Source of the DNA: DRVV01 sp038868255
GTDB taxonomy: Archaea; Thermoproteota; Bathyarchaeia; Bathyarchaeales; Bathycorpusculaceae
NCBI GenBank assembly: GCA_038868255.1
Contig: JAWCTJ010000083.1
Coordinates: 1 to 5,400 of the forward strand
DNA length: 5,400 nucleotides
Direction: 5' to 3'
Part shown: in pieces, positions 1-5,400 of the stretch
Numbering within the stretch: position 1 is the first letter of the stretch
How the letters are laid out: each line of letters opens with the position of its first letter
The notes under the pieces: model-generated
Database searches by the model: none
Seen by the model: the letters and a program-made list of their open reading frames with translations, nothing else
Told to the model about the DNA's origin: nothing
Position numbers and translations under genes: made by a program

Positions 1-432
1 TTTGAGCCGCCCTTCGATGTTTATGATAGGATGACCCTGCTGAAAAGTCACGGCGATCAGTGGGAAAACAAGATTAAGGCTTTAAGCAAGCCGGTGTGGA
101 TAACCAATATTCCACGGGAATTCTACGATTTCGAGGATTTTGAAAGCGGCTTCTGGGACAATTACGACCTTATGCTTCCAGGCTATGGTGAGGTGCTTTC
201 AGGCTCAAGAAGAGAGTGGGAATACAGCAAACTTGTCAGAAAAATGAGGCGCGATGGAGTAAGGGAGGAAGACTATGCGCTGCTTCTTAGACTTGCCAGG
301 GAAGGAAAGCTAAAGCCCACAGCCGGCGCAGGCATAGGTGTTGAAAGGCTCATTCAATGGATTGTCGGTGCAAAACACATAGGCGAAGTGCAGCCGTTCC
401 CAAAGATTCCAGGCGTCGTATACGACCTCTAA
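1..432 (+). CDS. AsnRS-like class II synthetase, probable archaeal asparagine synthetase (C-terminal part)
   Basis: The gene enters from the left edge in frame 1; 143 codons and the TAA stop are visible, and the start is missing. Seen: the fragment is the C-terminal half of a class II aminoacyl-tRNA synthetase core. It has ITNIPREFYD (fragment residues 34-43), NYDLMLPGYGEVLSG (54-68) followed by RRE, and motif 3 as GAGIGVERL (109-117), whose Arg contacts ATP in this fold. The tail QPFPKIPGV matches the end of the AspRS/AsnRS catalytic domain. Known: the GYGE...SG..RE pattern marks the AsnRS branch rather than AspRS. Archaea also carry a free-standing AsnRS paralogue that lacks the anticodon-binding domain and makes asparagine from aspartate in the cytoplasm. 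Inferred: the 'NIPREFYDFED' wording fits that paralogue better than true AsnRS. The missing N-terminus, with or without an OB-fold, would decide this. No downstream gene is obviously co-transcribed, because the next one has its own promoter-like sequence. Confidence 0.75.
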   Translation, partial: FEPPFDVYDRMTLLKSHGDQWENKIKALSKPVWITNIPREFYDFEDFESGFWDNYDLMLPGYGEVLSGSRREWEYSKLVRKMRRDGVREEDYALLLRLAREGKLKPTAGAGIGVERLIQWIVGAKHIGEVQPFPKIPGVVYDL

Positions 433-460
433 TCCTGATCTTGGATACATATCCAGGATT
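431..460 (+). terminator. inverted repeat just after the AsnRS-like stop codon
   Basis: AATCCTG (431-437) is mirrored by CAGGATT (454-460), and an inner GGAT/ATCC pair closes a four-base loop. An alternative pairing forms a compact stem CTTGGAT/ATCCAGG. The repeat begins inside the TAA stop and is followed by AT-rich DNA. A role in transcript 3'-end formation or mRNA stability is an inference: archaeal termination depends mainly on U-rich tracts, and only a mixed A/T stretch follows here. Confidence 0.35.
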
Positions 461-472
461 CATAAATATTAA

Positions 473-481
473 TTTATATTT
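473..481 (+). promoter_or_regulatory. candidate TATA box for the zinc-ribbon gene
   Basis: TTTATATTT lies in a strongly AT-rich patch (461-481) within the 95-bp gap. Typical archaeal TATA-to-start spacing of about 25 bases would put transcription initiation near 502-506. That gives a leader of about 25 bases, enough to hold the GAGGCGA ribosome binding site at 514-520. An overlapping ATAAAT/ATTTAT inverted repeat (462-477) could be a binding site or just AT richness. Confidence 0.4.
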
Positions 482-527
482 ACAGGCACTTTTGGAAGCG
501 TACACGGCAATCCGAGGCGAACCCTAA

Positions 528-770
528 ATGATGAAGGAAATTGCAGCCAAAAAGAGCGTGATGTACACGATCGACCTTACCAGAATAGACGGTGACGGCT
601 CCTTTCCATGTCCAAAATGTGGAGTAACCATATCGCCTGATGATGAATCCGATGAGATCTACCAGATTGTGGAAACGAAAGTTATTGGCGAGGAGCTGTC
701 TGAACTAACGCTTCAATGCAACCGATGTGGAAGCAGAATAAGGCTTGTAGGCTTCTTGGCTGTTATATAG
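528..770 (+). CDS. small archaeal zinc-ribbon protein, function unknown
   Basis: This 80-residue protein has two cysteine knuckles, CPKC at residues 28-31 and CNRC at 64-67. They are separated by an acidic stretch (SPDDESDE) and predicted beta strands, as expected for a single treble-clef or zinc-ribbon fold binding one zinc. There is no signal peptide or membrane segment, so it is presumably cytoplasmic. The first ATG is preferred because GAGG (514-517) lies 10 bases upstream. GTG at 558 or ATG at 561 would remove an unconserved-looking N-terminus and are real alternatives, since the recognisable domain begins at about YTIDLTRI. From memory, similar short proteins with FPCPKCG...C..CGS.IRL occur as uncharacterised proteins in archaeal genomes. 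Nucleic-acid binding or a subunit-like role is possible but not shown. The gene converges on the protease gene with 41 bases between the stops. Confidence 0.75.
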   Translation: MMKEIAAKKSVMYTIDLTRIDGDGSFPCPKCGVTISPDDESDEIYQIVETKVIGEELSELTLQCNRCGSRIRLVGFLAVI

Positions 771-811
771 CTGCCCTTGCTAATTTCCATCGCCGTGGAG
801 ATGCTCTTTTC

Positions 812-1897
812 TCAGCTTAGGAATGGAAACGAGAGTATAAACACCACGCCCAAAAATGAAGCCATAATCTTTCGCCCTCGTGAAACCTCGGACACATCAT
901 CAAGGGCGCCTGGGTGCCTCTGAAAGGATAAGAATAGGACGAAAAAGGCCATTAGCCAAAAACCCATCACAGCTAGCAGCAAAATCGATATTGTTGCCAA
1001 GATTGCTCTTGCACGGTCTCCAAGCATCGCCCTTGCAATGTGACCGCCGTCCAATGTTGCAGCTGGTAAAAGGTTAAGCGCCGTGACCAGCATGCCTACC
1101 CAGCCTGCGAGTTCAACGGGATGCATATACAGAACATAACCTGACGGTGGAGATGGGGCAACTCCTAGACTGTACAATGCATATGTTATAAATGTAATGG
1201 TTAAGGGCATAGGTAGGTATGTAACCTCCTCGGTTGGCAGCGCTGGCACCGCCATGAGAGATCCCATAACTGACACGATTGTTGCCGCTGCAAAGCCGAT
1301 GATTGGCCCGCTTACCCCAATGTCGAAGAGTGCGTCTCTGTTGCGTGGAAGGGATTTTTGAAGTATCACTGCGCCGAAGGTTCCAATCCATATGGGCAGC
1401 GGAGGACCTGGAATAAAGTATGGTGCTGTGGCTTCTGTTCTGTTTTTGTCTGCAGTAAGTTTGTGTCCCATTTCATGTATGCCGAAAATCGCCATTATAG
1501 CTATTGTGAATGAAATTCCTCCCATTACGGGATCTATGGCTCCGCCTATGCTTGCCAGGTTTGAAGCCATTACGAAGCCTGTAATGAATGTGGTTGCCCC
1601 CGTTGCTAGAAGGAGTAGCCAGTTGATCAGCGTACCGCTGGGCTTCAAGGGCGGTTTATGAAAAACTTTGAGAACCAGTTTTCCGTTGACTCTGCGCAGG
1701 AAGGCAACCATATCCATCCCATCAAGCCTGTCAAGCAGCTGTATGAACGGCTTTTTCGTCTCCTGTGGCTGTGTAAGATAGAAGGTAGCTACTCCATGCT
1801 CTATGAGCGCCTCATCCACCTTGAAATGTTCATGCACTAGGCTACATAAATTTTCGAAGACTGCCTGGCTAATTGTTTCGCCATATTCTCCGCTCAC
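812..1897 (-). CDS. site-2 protease family (M50) intramembrane zinc metalloprotease
   Basis: This 361-residue membrane protein should cleave substrates within or near the membrane. Seen: the zinc motif HEMGH is at residues 141-145 (H141 and H145 as ligands, E142 catalytic), at the end of a hydrophobic segment (121-140). The second M50 motif, NLLPAATLDGGH (275-286), supplies D283 as the third ligand and lies in another hydrophobic segment (about 261-280). Further membrane segments are near 91-110, 196-217, 228-246, 296-325 and 343-361. Residues 1-85 are soluble and form an N-terminal domain. The stretch PYFIPGPPLPIWIGTFGAVI is typical of the archaeal branch. All catalytic residues are present and the length is normal, so it should be active. 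The start is GTG, chosen because GAGGT sits seven bases upstream (1905-1909 on the minus strand). There is no PDZ domain, unlike bacterial RseP. The substrate is unknown, and no anti-sigma-like or membrane regulator partner is encoded nearby. Confidence 0.92.
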   Translation of the reverse strand: MSGEYGETISQAVFENLCSLVHEHFKVDEALIEHGVATFYLTQPQETKKPFIQLLDRLDGMDMVAFLRRVNGKLVLKVFHKPPLKPSGTLINWLLLLATGATTFITGFVMASNLASIGGAIDPVMGGISFTIAIMAIFGIHEMGHKLTADKNRTEATAPYFIPGPPLPIWIGTFGAVILQKSLPRNRDALFDIGVSGPIIGFAAATIVSVMGSLMAVPALPTEEVTYLPMPLTITFITYALYSLGVAPSPPSGYVLYMHPVELAGWVGMLVTALNLLPAATLDGGHIARAMLGDRARAILATISILLLAVMGFWLMAFFVLFLSFQRHPGALDDVSEVSRGRKIMASFLGVVFILSFPFLS

Positions 1898-1904
1898 AGC
1901 TTTG

Positions 1905-1909
1905 ACCTC
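1905..1909 (-). promoter_or_regulatory. ribosome binding site that sets the protease GTG start
   Basis: GAGGT on the minus strand ends seven bases before the GTG at 1897. It is a good Shine-Dalgarno match at standard spacing and supports the GTG as the true start. Confidence 0.65.
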
Positions 1910-1924
1910 GATTAGCGTAAAGTG

Positions 1925-1942
1925 CAGATAACATCTTATCTG
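1925..1942. promoter_or_regulatory. perfect palindrome, possible operator, in the divergent intergenic region
   Basis: CAGATAACATCTTATCTG is an inverted repeat with two perfect 7-bp arms around a 4-base centre. It ends 27 bases before the protease GTG start and lies 117 bases before the coiled-coil gene start. A purine/AT-rich tract on the minus strand (about 1965-1979) could be the protease's BRE/TATA region, which would place the palindrome at or near its transcription start, where a dimeric repressor could block initiation. The arms are seen directly; the operator role is inferred. A transcribed hairpin in the leader is the alternative. Confidence 0.4.
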
Positions 1943-2016
1943 GGTAGAAGCGGCTATACCTGCTTATTTCTTTTTTGTTAATCCAGAGCAGCGGCGGCAT
2001 CCGGTTGGGTGTTAGT

Positions 2017-2024
2017 CTTAAATG
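2017..2024 (+). promoter_or_regulatory. weak candidate TATA box for the coiled-coil/ATPase unit
   Basis: CTTAAATG lies about 40 bases upstream of the ATG at 2060, so initiation would fall near 2045 with a very short leader. A second AT-rich word, GATTAAATAG (2035-2044), is too close to the ATG unless the message is leaderless or starts at a later codon. Neither is strong. The rest of the 162-bp gap holds only the palindrome described separately. Confidence 0.25.
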
Positions 2025-2059
2025 GGCTGATGCAGATTAAATAGTGGAGTGCGTGCGCC

Positions 2060-3691
2060 ATGCCAACAAGCATCATCCTCCCCCTCATAGTCTCAGCTGC
2101 TGGAAAAAGCGAGAGCATAGACTTCGATGTGGAGGCAGCGGTTTCCCTGCTTCTTGCTGAAGCTGGGCGGAAAAGAGGATTGCTAAGTTCAGAAAGTGAA
2201 ATAGCGTTTCTTTCCAAGTTTTATTACCCCCTTTGGCTTGCCCCTGTAAATGGCTTTTCCCTAGTTTTAGATGGTTTGAATGCTTTTTCCACATCCTTCA
2301 CTTTCAATAAATTGCCTGACATAAAATTATTCATTGAAGATGTCGAAAGAGGCGCTTTTGACAGAAAGCAATTCTGGGATTCGTTGGAAAAGCATAAAAA
2401 AACATTCTCAGGGTTTGTTGAGAAATTTGACGTTAAATTTGGCTGTTTAATATCTGATAAGGAATTATTATCGGAAATCCACAAGTATCTTCAAGATGCG
2501 GTTCAACCTGAAGCTGGCGGAACCCTTTCCGTTGTTTTAGCACCTCCAAGGCTGGACATTAAAGCTGCTTCGGAGCGAGTTGCAGAATTCGCTGATTTAT
2601 ATGTACAGACCCGCTCGGACTTGAACGCTCTTGCATATTGCCTAAACCTGCTGAAGGAAACAGCAGCTCGTCATGAAAAGATGATTATTAAGGAAATTGA
2701 GTTTACGCTTAATTCATGTGAAAAGGAGATTTCCGAGCTCAAGCCGAAGGTAGAAGCCAAGGTAAACCAGCTTATGGAAGAACTAGAGGCTGAGATCTCT
2801 AAGGCTGAGAAGACGTTTGGAAAAGAGGCGAAGGCAAAAGAGAAGCAGATGTCCCAGCTGGAAAAGAAGCTTCAGCAGCTGGAAATCAGAAGAGCCGGAA
2901 TCATCGAGAAACTGGATAAGCTAAGACGCAAGGGCAAAGTTGGCACCACCCGTTTGGAACGTGCACTACGCATGTACGAGGACAGAATTAAGGAATTAAA
3001 GAAGCGGATAGACTCATTGAAGAGCGATCTTGAAAAGAATAGGAAGCAAAAGGAATCTGAAATTAGTAAAATGCGGAAAAAATATGAAGAAATGGTTGAA
3101 AAAGAGAATAATAAACTCCGAAGCCTAGAATCTCTGCGGGATGAAAAAACCAGGCAGAAAAAGAGGGAAATTGAAAATCTAAGGGTTGCGGTTAACCCGA
3201 TTGCGGATCAAATTGTAAAGCTTATGGAAGTTAAGCGGGAAGCCAGTCAGAGGCTCAATGAGATGCTTATACCCTGGCATGTTGATGAGTTATCCCTTGT
3301 CTGTTTACCCTTCTGCCTCGTAGGATACCGTGAGGGAGATAAAATTAAAACCCAGATCATACAGCCCATGCGAGCCTTGGCCCTAAGGGGCTTCAAAGGG
3401 ACTTTTAAAGAGAAAATACTGGGCTTTAGGACTTCAAAGTTAAGTCTGCACCTACAGCCCCGATCTAAGGTTTTAGGCGATATGCTGAACATCGCCCTGG
3501 AAAAGAGCAGATCATCCGATAAATCCTTCGAGGAAAACCTCCTGCGAACCGCAACCTCAAACAACCTTCTAACGCTGCGCAACTTCAGGGAAGTCGCCTC
3601 CAAGGGTTTAGAGAAGCTTAAAGCTCTAGGCTGGGTTGGACAGAAAGAGATAAGCAATTTACATCAAAAATATCTCAAGGAGGCGCACTAG
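2060..3691 (+). CDS. large coiled-coil protein, partner of the downstream AAA+ ATPase; function unknown
   Basis: I do not recognise this 543-residue protein as a named family. Residues 1-170 form a globular N-terminal part, with YYPLWLAPVNGFSLVLDGL at 55-73. Residues about 203-402 are strongly charged Lys/Glu heptad-like sequence, a long coiled coil. A break at about 290-298 (RKGKVGTTR) splits it into arms of roughly 88 and 100 residues, suggesting an antiparallel hairpin. Residues 403-543 form a second globular part, starting with a hydrophobic stretch (LSLVCLPFCLVGY, 411-423) whose P-aromatic/hydrophobic style recalls the N-terminal motif. There is no Walker A or B motif, so it is not an SMC or Rad50 ATPase. 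No signal peptide or clear membrane helix is seen. The ATG has GGAG (2046-2049) ten bases upstream, a weak site, and no earlier in-frame start is apparent nearby. The stop TAG shares its G with the next gene's GTG, so the two products probably act together. Confidence 0.8.
   Translation: MPTSIILPLIVSAAGKSESIDFDVEAAVSLLLAEAGRKRGLLSSESEIAFLSKFYYPLWLAPVNGFSLVLDGLNAFSTSFTFNKLPDIKLFIEDVERGAFDRKQFWDSLEKHKKTFSGFVEKFDVKFGCLISDKELLSEIHKYLQDAVQPEAGGTLSVVLAPPRLDIKAASERVAEFADLYVQTRSDLNALAYCLNLLKETAARHEKMIIKEIEFTLNSCEKEISELKPKVEAKVNQLMEELEAEISKAEKTFGKEAKAKEKQMSQLEKKLQQLEIRRAGIIEKLDKLRRKGKVGTTRLERALRMYEDRIKELKKRIDSLKSDLEKNRKQKESEISKMRKKYEEMVEKENNKLRSLESLRDEKTRQKKREIENLRVAVNPIADQIVKLMEVKREASQRLNEMLIPWHVDELSLVCLPFCLVGYREGDKIKTQIIQPMRALALRGFKGTFKEKILGFRTSKLSLHLQPRSKVLGDMLNIALEKSRSSDKSFEENLLRTATSNNLLTLRNFREVASKGLEKLKALGWVGQKEISNLHQKYLKEAH
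3677..3683 (+). promoter_or_regulatory. strong ribosome binding site for the ATPase gene
   Basis: AAGGAGG lies within the last codons of the coiled-coil gene, with a seven-base spacer to the GTG at 3691. It fixes this GTG as the start and indicates translational coupling: the upstream stop (3689-3691) and this start share one base. Confidence 0.8.
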
Positions 3692-5400
3692 TGTCAACAG
3701 ACGACAAAATAATTGAAAGGAAAATTGTACTCAAAAAAGCCTTCCCAAGGCATCAGCTGTTCGAAATTGGAAGACGAATGGGCATCCCGTATTTTGTGCG
3801 TCTCGAAGACGCATGGAGCATGGATGAGGAGCAAGCAGCTCTGGAAATAGCCTCCGCAATAAGCGATTCTCAGCTTAAAGAAGTTTTCACCCTATATAAG
3901 CCCCGTAAATGGGCTGTTTTCAGAGGGAAATATTACACTTTCGAGGACGGCGTCTTCACGCTTAAGGGCTCATGGGACAATATAAAAGCTGGGCTTCGCG
4001 AGATAATGGACAAGTATGGCAGAAGCGTCGTGGAGGTCCTCAGGGTTCTCCTGCAATCCAGCGAAAGCTGCGGCTTAAGAGACATAGAAGGCCAACTTAA
4101 AAAGCCTGTGAACCTGGCGCCGATAATTGCTGATCTTGAAAAACTGAAGATAATTGAGGTTTCCTATAGGGGCGAGAATTACGCGGAATGGAAAATACCT
4201 GACGAGATTTTCCCGCTGATCCAGCATGAGCTGGGTACACCGGTTAAAACGCGGGAACCTACTCCTCCAACCGCTGAAGCGGCACAAGCGGCCGCGGCTG
4301 CTGGAGAGGGCGAAGTGGACTATGTGGAGCTGGAGCGACAGGAAATAGCCAAAATGGACGCTGTGCTTAATGAGTATTTAGCGGATCTGCTGAAGCACCG
4401 GCTGGACGCCACCATAAAGTTTGGAAAGACCTTCTCCGTGAAGGCGCTTGCAGACTACCTTACCAGCCTGTTCGGTCCTGTGCTATATTTTGACAGTTTC
4501 CTAAGCATAATACAGCAGTACGGCTTGGCTGAGGTGGAAATAATACATGAAAAGGGAAAAACAGGCATGCGCACCGGATATAACCTGGCGCTGTTCGGCG
4601 AGCCAGGCACAGGCAAAAGCTTCTCCACAAGAGATATGATCCTCGGCAAAATTGACGCCAAAATATACCCGCATGGCATTCCGGGACGCAACCGATACGC
4701 AGCCGGCATGACTCCCGCCCGCTTTATCCGAATAGGACAGGCCTACGCAGGAAGAACCTTCAACTTCATAGTTCCCGAATTCAACGACTGGTTCAAGTAT
4801 AAGGGCATGGTGGAGCCGCTGAAACTCGCCATGGAAAGAGGCATAATAAAATATGAACTTCACAGAGAAGTCATAGGTCCCTACAGGTTCAACAGCTTCT
4901 TCAGCGTAAACTACAACGTAGCCACATATGGCAGAGGCTACGAAGTAACAATTTCAGACCCAAACTTTAGTTTGCCTTACGACGAGATCATTTTGATTTA
5001 CGGATCCAATGGATACGAATTTGTTAAAATTGGCGATCTTGTTGAATCAAGGTCTAATGATGTTAAAGTTGTTTCATTTAATCCGGAAACATTTCAGGTG
5101 GAGCTCTGTGAAGTAACTGGATACTTTAAGCATCCAAAGTCCAGAATATACGAGGTTAGGCTGCGTAGTGGACGGCGGGTTAAGGTTACAGCAGGGCACT
5201 CGCTATTTACGATTTCAGATAGCGGAGAAATCCATGCAACCTCAGCCATTAACCTAAAACCAGGCGATTACGTTGTCATCCCGAGAAGGATACCTCCTGC
5301 GCCTGAACCGCTAACGAAGCTGAATGTAGCCCGTTTACTCCTCAAGACTGGCATGTCAGCTGGAGTCTTCGTAAAATTCAATGGCATTCAAAAGTGTCTG
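3691..5400 (+). CDS. MCM/MoxR-like AAA+ ATPase interrupted by an intein (3' end beyond window)
   Basis: The frame is open from GTG 3691 to the right edge (570 codons, no stop). Residues about 111-182 look like a winged-helix fold (SVVEVLRVLL...LRDIEGQLKK...ADLEKLKIIEV). A Pro/Ala-rich linker follows (183-209, with five consecutive Ala at 200-204), then a helical region (210-300). The ATPase core has Walker A GEPGTGKS (303-310), YPHGIPGRNRYAAGMTPAR downstream, a Walker B-like strand FIVPEF (359-364), an AME helix (380-382) followed by RGIIKYEL, and a sensor-1-like strand SVNYN (405-409). This order matches the helix-2-insert AAA+ clade, which includes MCM helicases and MoxR. E363 can serve as the catalytic Glu, but the usual preceding Asp is P362. 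At S427 the ATPase gives way to intein sequence, before the expected arginine-finger region, so that region and sensor 2 are outside the window. No separate promoter is seen and it should be co-transcribed with the coiled-coil gene. A DNA- or protein-remodelling role is inferred; I cannot name the family. Confidence 0.85.
   Translation, partial: MSTDDKIIERKIVLKKAFPRHQLFEIGRRMGIPYFVRLEDAWSMDEEQAALEIASAISDSQLKEVFTLYKPRKWAVFRGKYYTFEDGVFTLKGSWDNIKAGLREIMDKYGRSVVEVLRVLLQSSESCGLRDIEGQLKKPVNLAPIIADLEKLKIIEVSYRGENYAEWKIPDEIFPLIQHELGTPVKTREPTPPTAEAAQAAAAAGEGEVDYVELERQEIAKMDAVLNEYLADLLKHRLDATIKFGKTFSVKALADYLTSLFGPVLYFDSFLSIIQQYGLAEVEIIHEKGKTGMRTGYNLALFGEPGTGKSFSTRDMILGKIDAKIYPHGIPGRNRYAAGMTPARFIRIGQAYAGRTFNFIVPEFNDWFKYKGMVEPLKLAMERGIIKYELHREVIGPYRFNSFFSVNYNVATYGRGYEVTISDPNFSLPYDEIILIYGSNGYEFVKIGDLVESRSNDVKVVSFNPETFQVELCEVTGYFKHPKSRIYEVRLRSGRRVKVTAGHSLFTISDSGEIHATSAINLKPGDYVVIPRRIPPAPEPLTKLNVARLLLKTGMSAGVFVKFNGIQKCL
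4969..5400 (+). mobile_element. intein, N-terminal splicing region (right end beyond window)
   Basis: The inserted protein begins at Ser427 of the host frame (AGT, 4969-4971). Block A reads SLPYDEIILIYGSNGYEFVKI then GDLVE, the usual N-terminal splicing strand pair with Ser as the nucleophile. Block B reads GRRVKVTAGHSLF with T500 and H503 (intein T74 and H77), the TxxH motif that activates the first splice bond. It is followed by LKPGDYVVIPRRIP, the standard end of the Hint N-terminal half. The next stretch, KLNVARLLLK, resembles the lead-in to the endonuclease region of large archaeal inteins. The last 144 codons of the window belong to it. Synonymous codon choice shifts at the boundary. 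The C-terminal splicing motif (His-Asn before a Cys/Ser/Thr) and any LAGLIDADG homing endonuclease should lie further right. The inferred upstream extein end is DPNF. Confidence 0.85.

Noticed and set aside
1113..1840. Several 60-92 codon frames overlapping the protease gene on both strands
   Set aside because: The protease frame contains both M50 zinc motifs and all membrane segments. The others are shadows with no recognisable features.
1978..2217. 79-codon minus-strand frame spanning the divergent gap and the start of the coiled-coil gene
   Set aside because: It has no ribosome binding site or domain that I can see, and it is mostly antisense to the N-terminal coding part of the coiled-coil gene.
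3247..3657. 136-codon open frame on the minus strand inside the coiled-coil gene
   Set aside because: It is wholly antisense to a well-supported gene, has no recognisable domain, and its composition (Ser/Arg/Pro-rich) is what antisense reading of Lys/Leu/Glu codons gives.
2060..3691. SMC or Rad50-type ATPase
   Set aside because: The long coiled coil suggested it, but neither end has a Walker A, Walker B or signature motif.
4455..4863. Two overlapping minus-strand open frames (84 and 120 codons) inside the ATPase gene
   Set aside because: They lie opposite the Walker A to Walker B region, whose + strand reading has clear conserved motifs. They overlap each other and show no domain.
3691..4968. 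True replicative MCM helicase
   Set aside because: The AAA+ layout is MCM/MoxR-like, but the N-terminal OB-fold and zinc region of MCM are not recognisable, Walker A is GEPGTGKS rather than the MCM-type GDPGTAKS, and Walker B lacks the IDEF wording.
4969..5400. Frameshift or assembly chimera joining an ATPase to an unrelated gene
   Set aside because: The frame is uninterrupted across the junction, and the inserted sequence begins exactly with intein block A followed by block B, so an intein explains the break better.
1..5400. CRISPR array, tRNA, rRNA or insertion sequence
   Set aside because: I saw no regularly spaced direct repeats, cloverleaf with CCA-end signals, rRNA-like sequence or transposase. 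The gaps between genes are 162 bases or shorter.

Overview
The window looks archaeal, probably from an uncultivated TACK-type lineage (Bathyarchaeia or a relative). I infer this from gene content and codon use, not from a marker gene. The signs are a free-standing AsnRS-like protein of the archaeal asparagine synthetase type, a short archaeal-style zinc-ribbon protein, an archaeal site-2 protease, heavy use of AGA/AGG/ATA codons, GTG starts behind GAGGT/GGAGG ribosome binding sites, and an intein in an AAA+ ATPase.

Left part (1-1897): the 3' end of the AsnRS-like gene runs off the left edge (1-432, +). A short promoter-bearing gap follows, then an 80-residue zinc-ribbon protein (528-770, +). 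A 361-residue membrane metalloprotease of the S2P/M50 family (812-1897, -) converges on it. A 162-bp divergent gap (1898-2059) separates the protease from the next gene and carries a perfect 18-bp palindrome.

Right part (2060-5400): two genes form one translationally coupled unit on the + strand. The first encodes a 543-residue protein with a long central coiled coil, predicted to be a hairpin, between globular ends. Its stop codon shares a base with the GTG start of the second gene, which has a strong AAGGAGG site. The second gene is open to the right edge (570 codons seen). It has a winged-helix-like region, an Ala/Pro linker and an MCM/MoxR-like AAA+ ATPase core. The core is interrupted at codon 427 by the N-terminal part of an intein, and base composition drops at that junction. 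The rest of the intein and the C-terminal part of the ATPase lie outside the window.

The coiled-coil/ATPase pair is the most interesting content. I do not recognise a named system for it. Its architecture suggests an ATP-driven remodelling machine, possibly acting on DNA. No stretch over 300 bases lacks a gene, and I saw no tRNA, rRNA, CRISPR array or insertion sequence.
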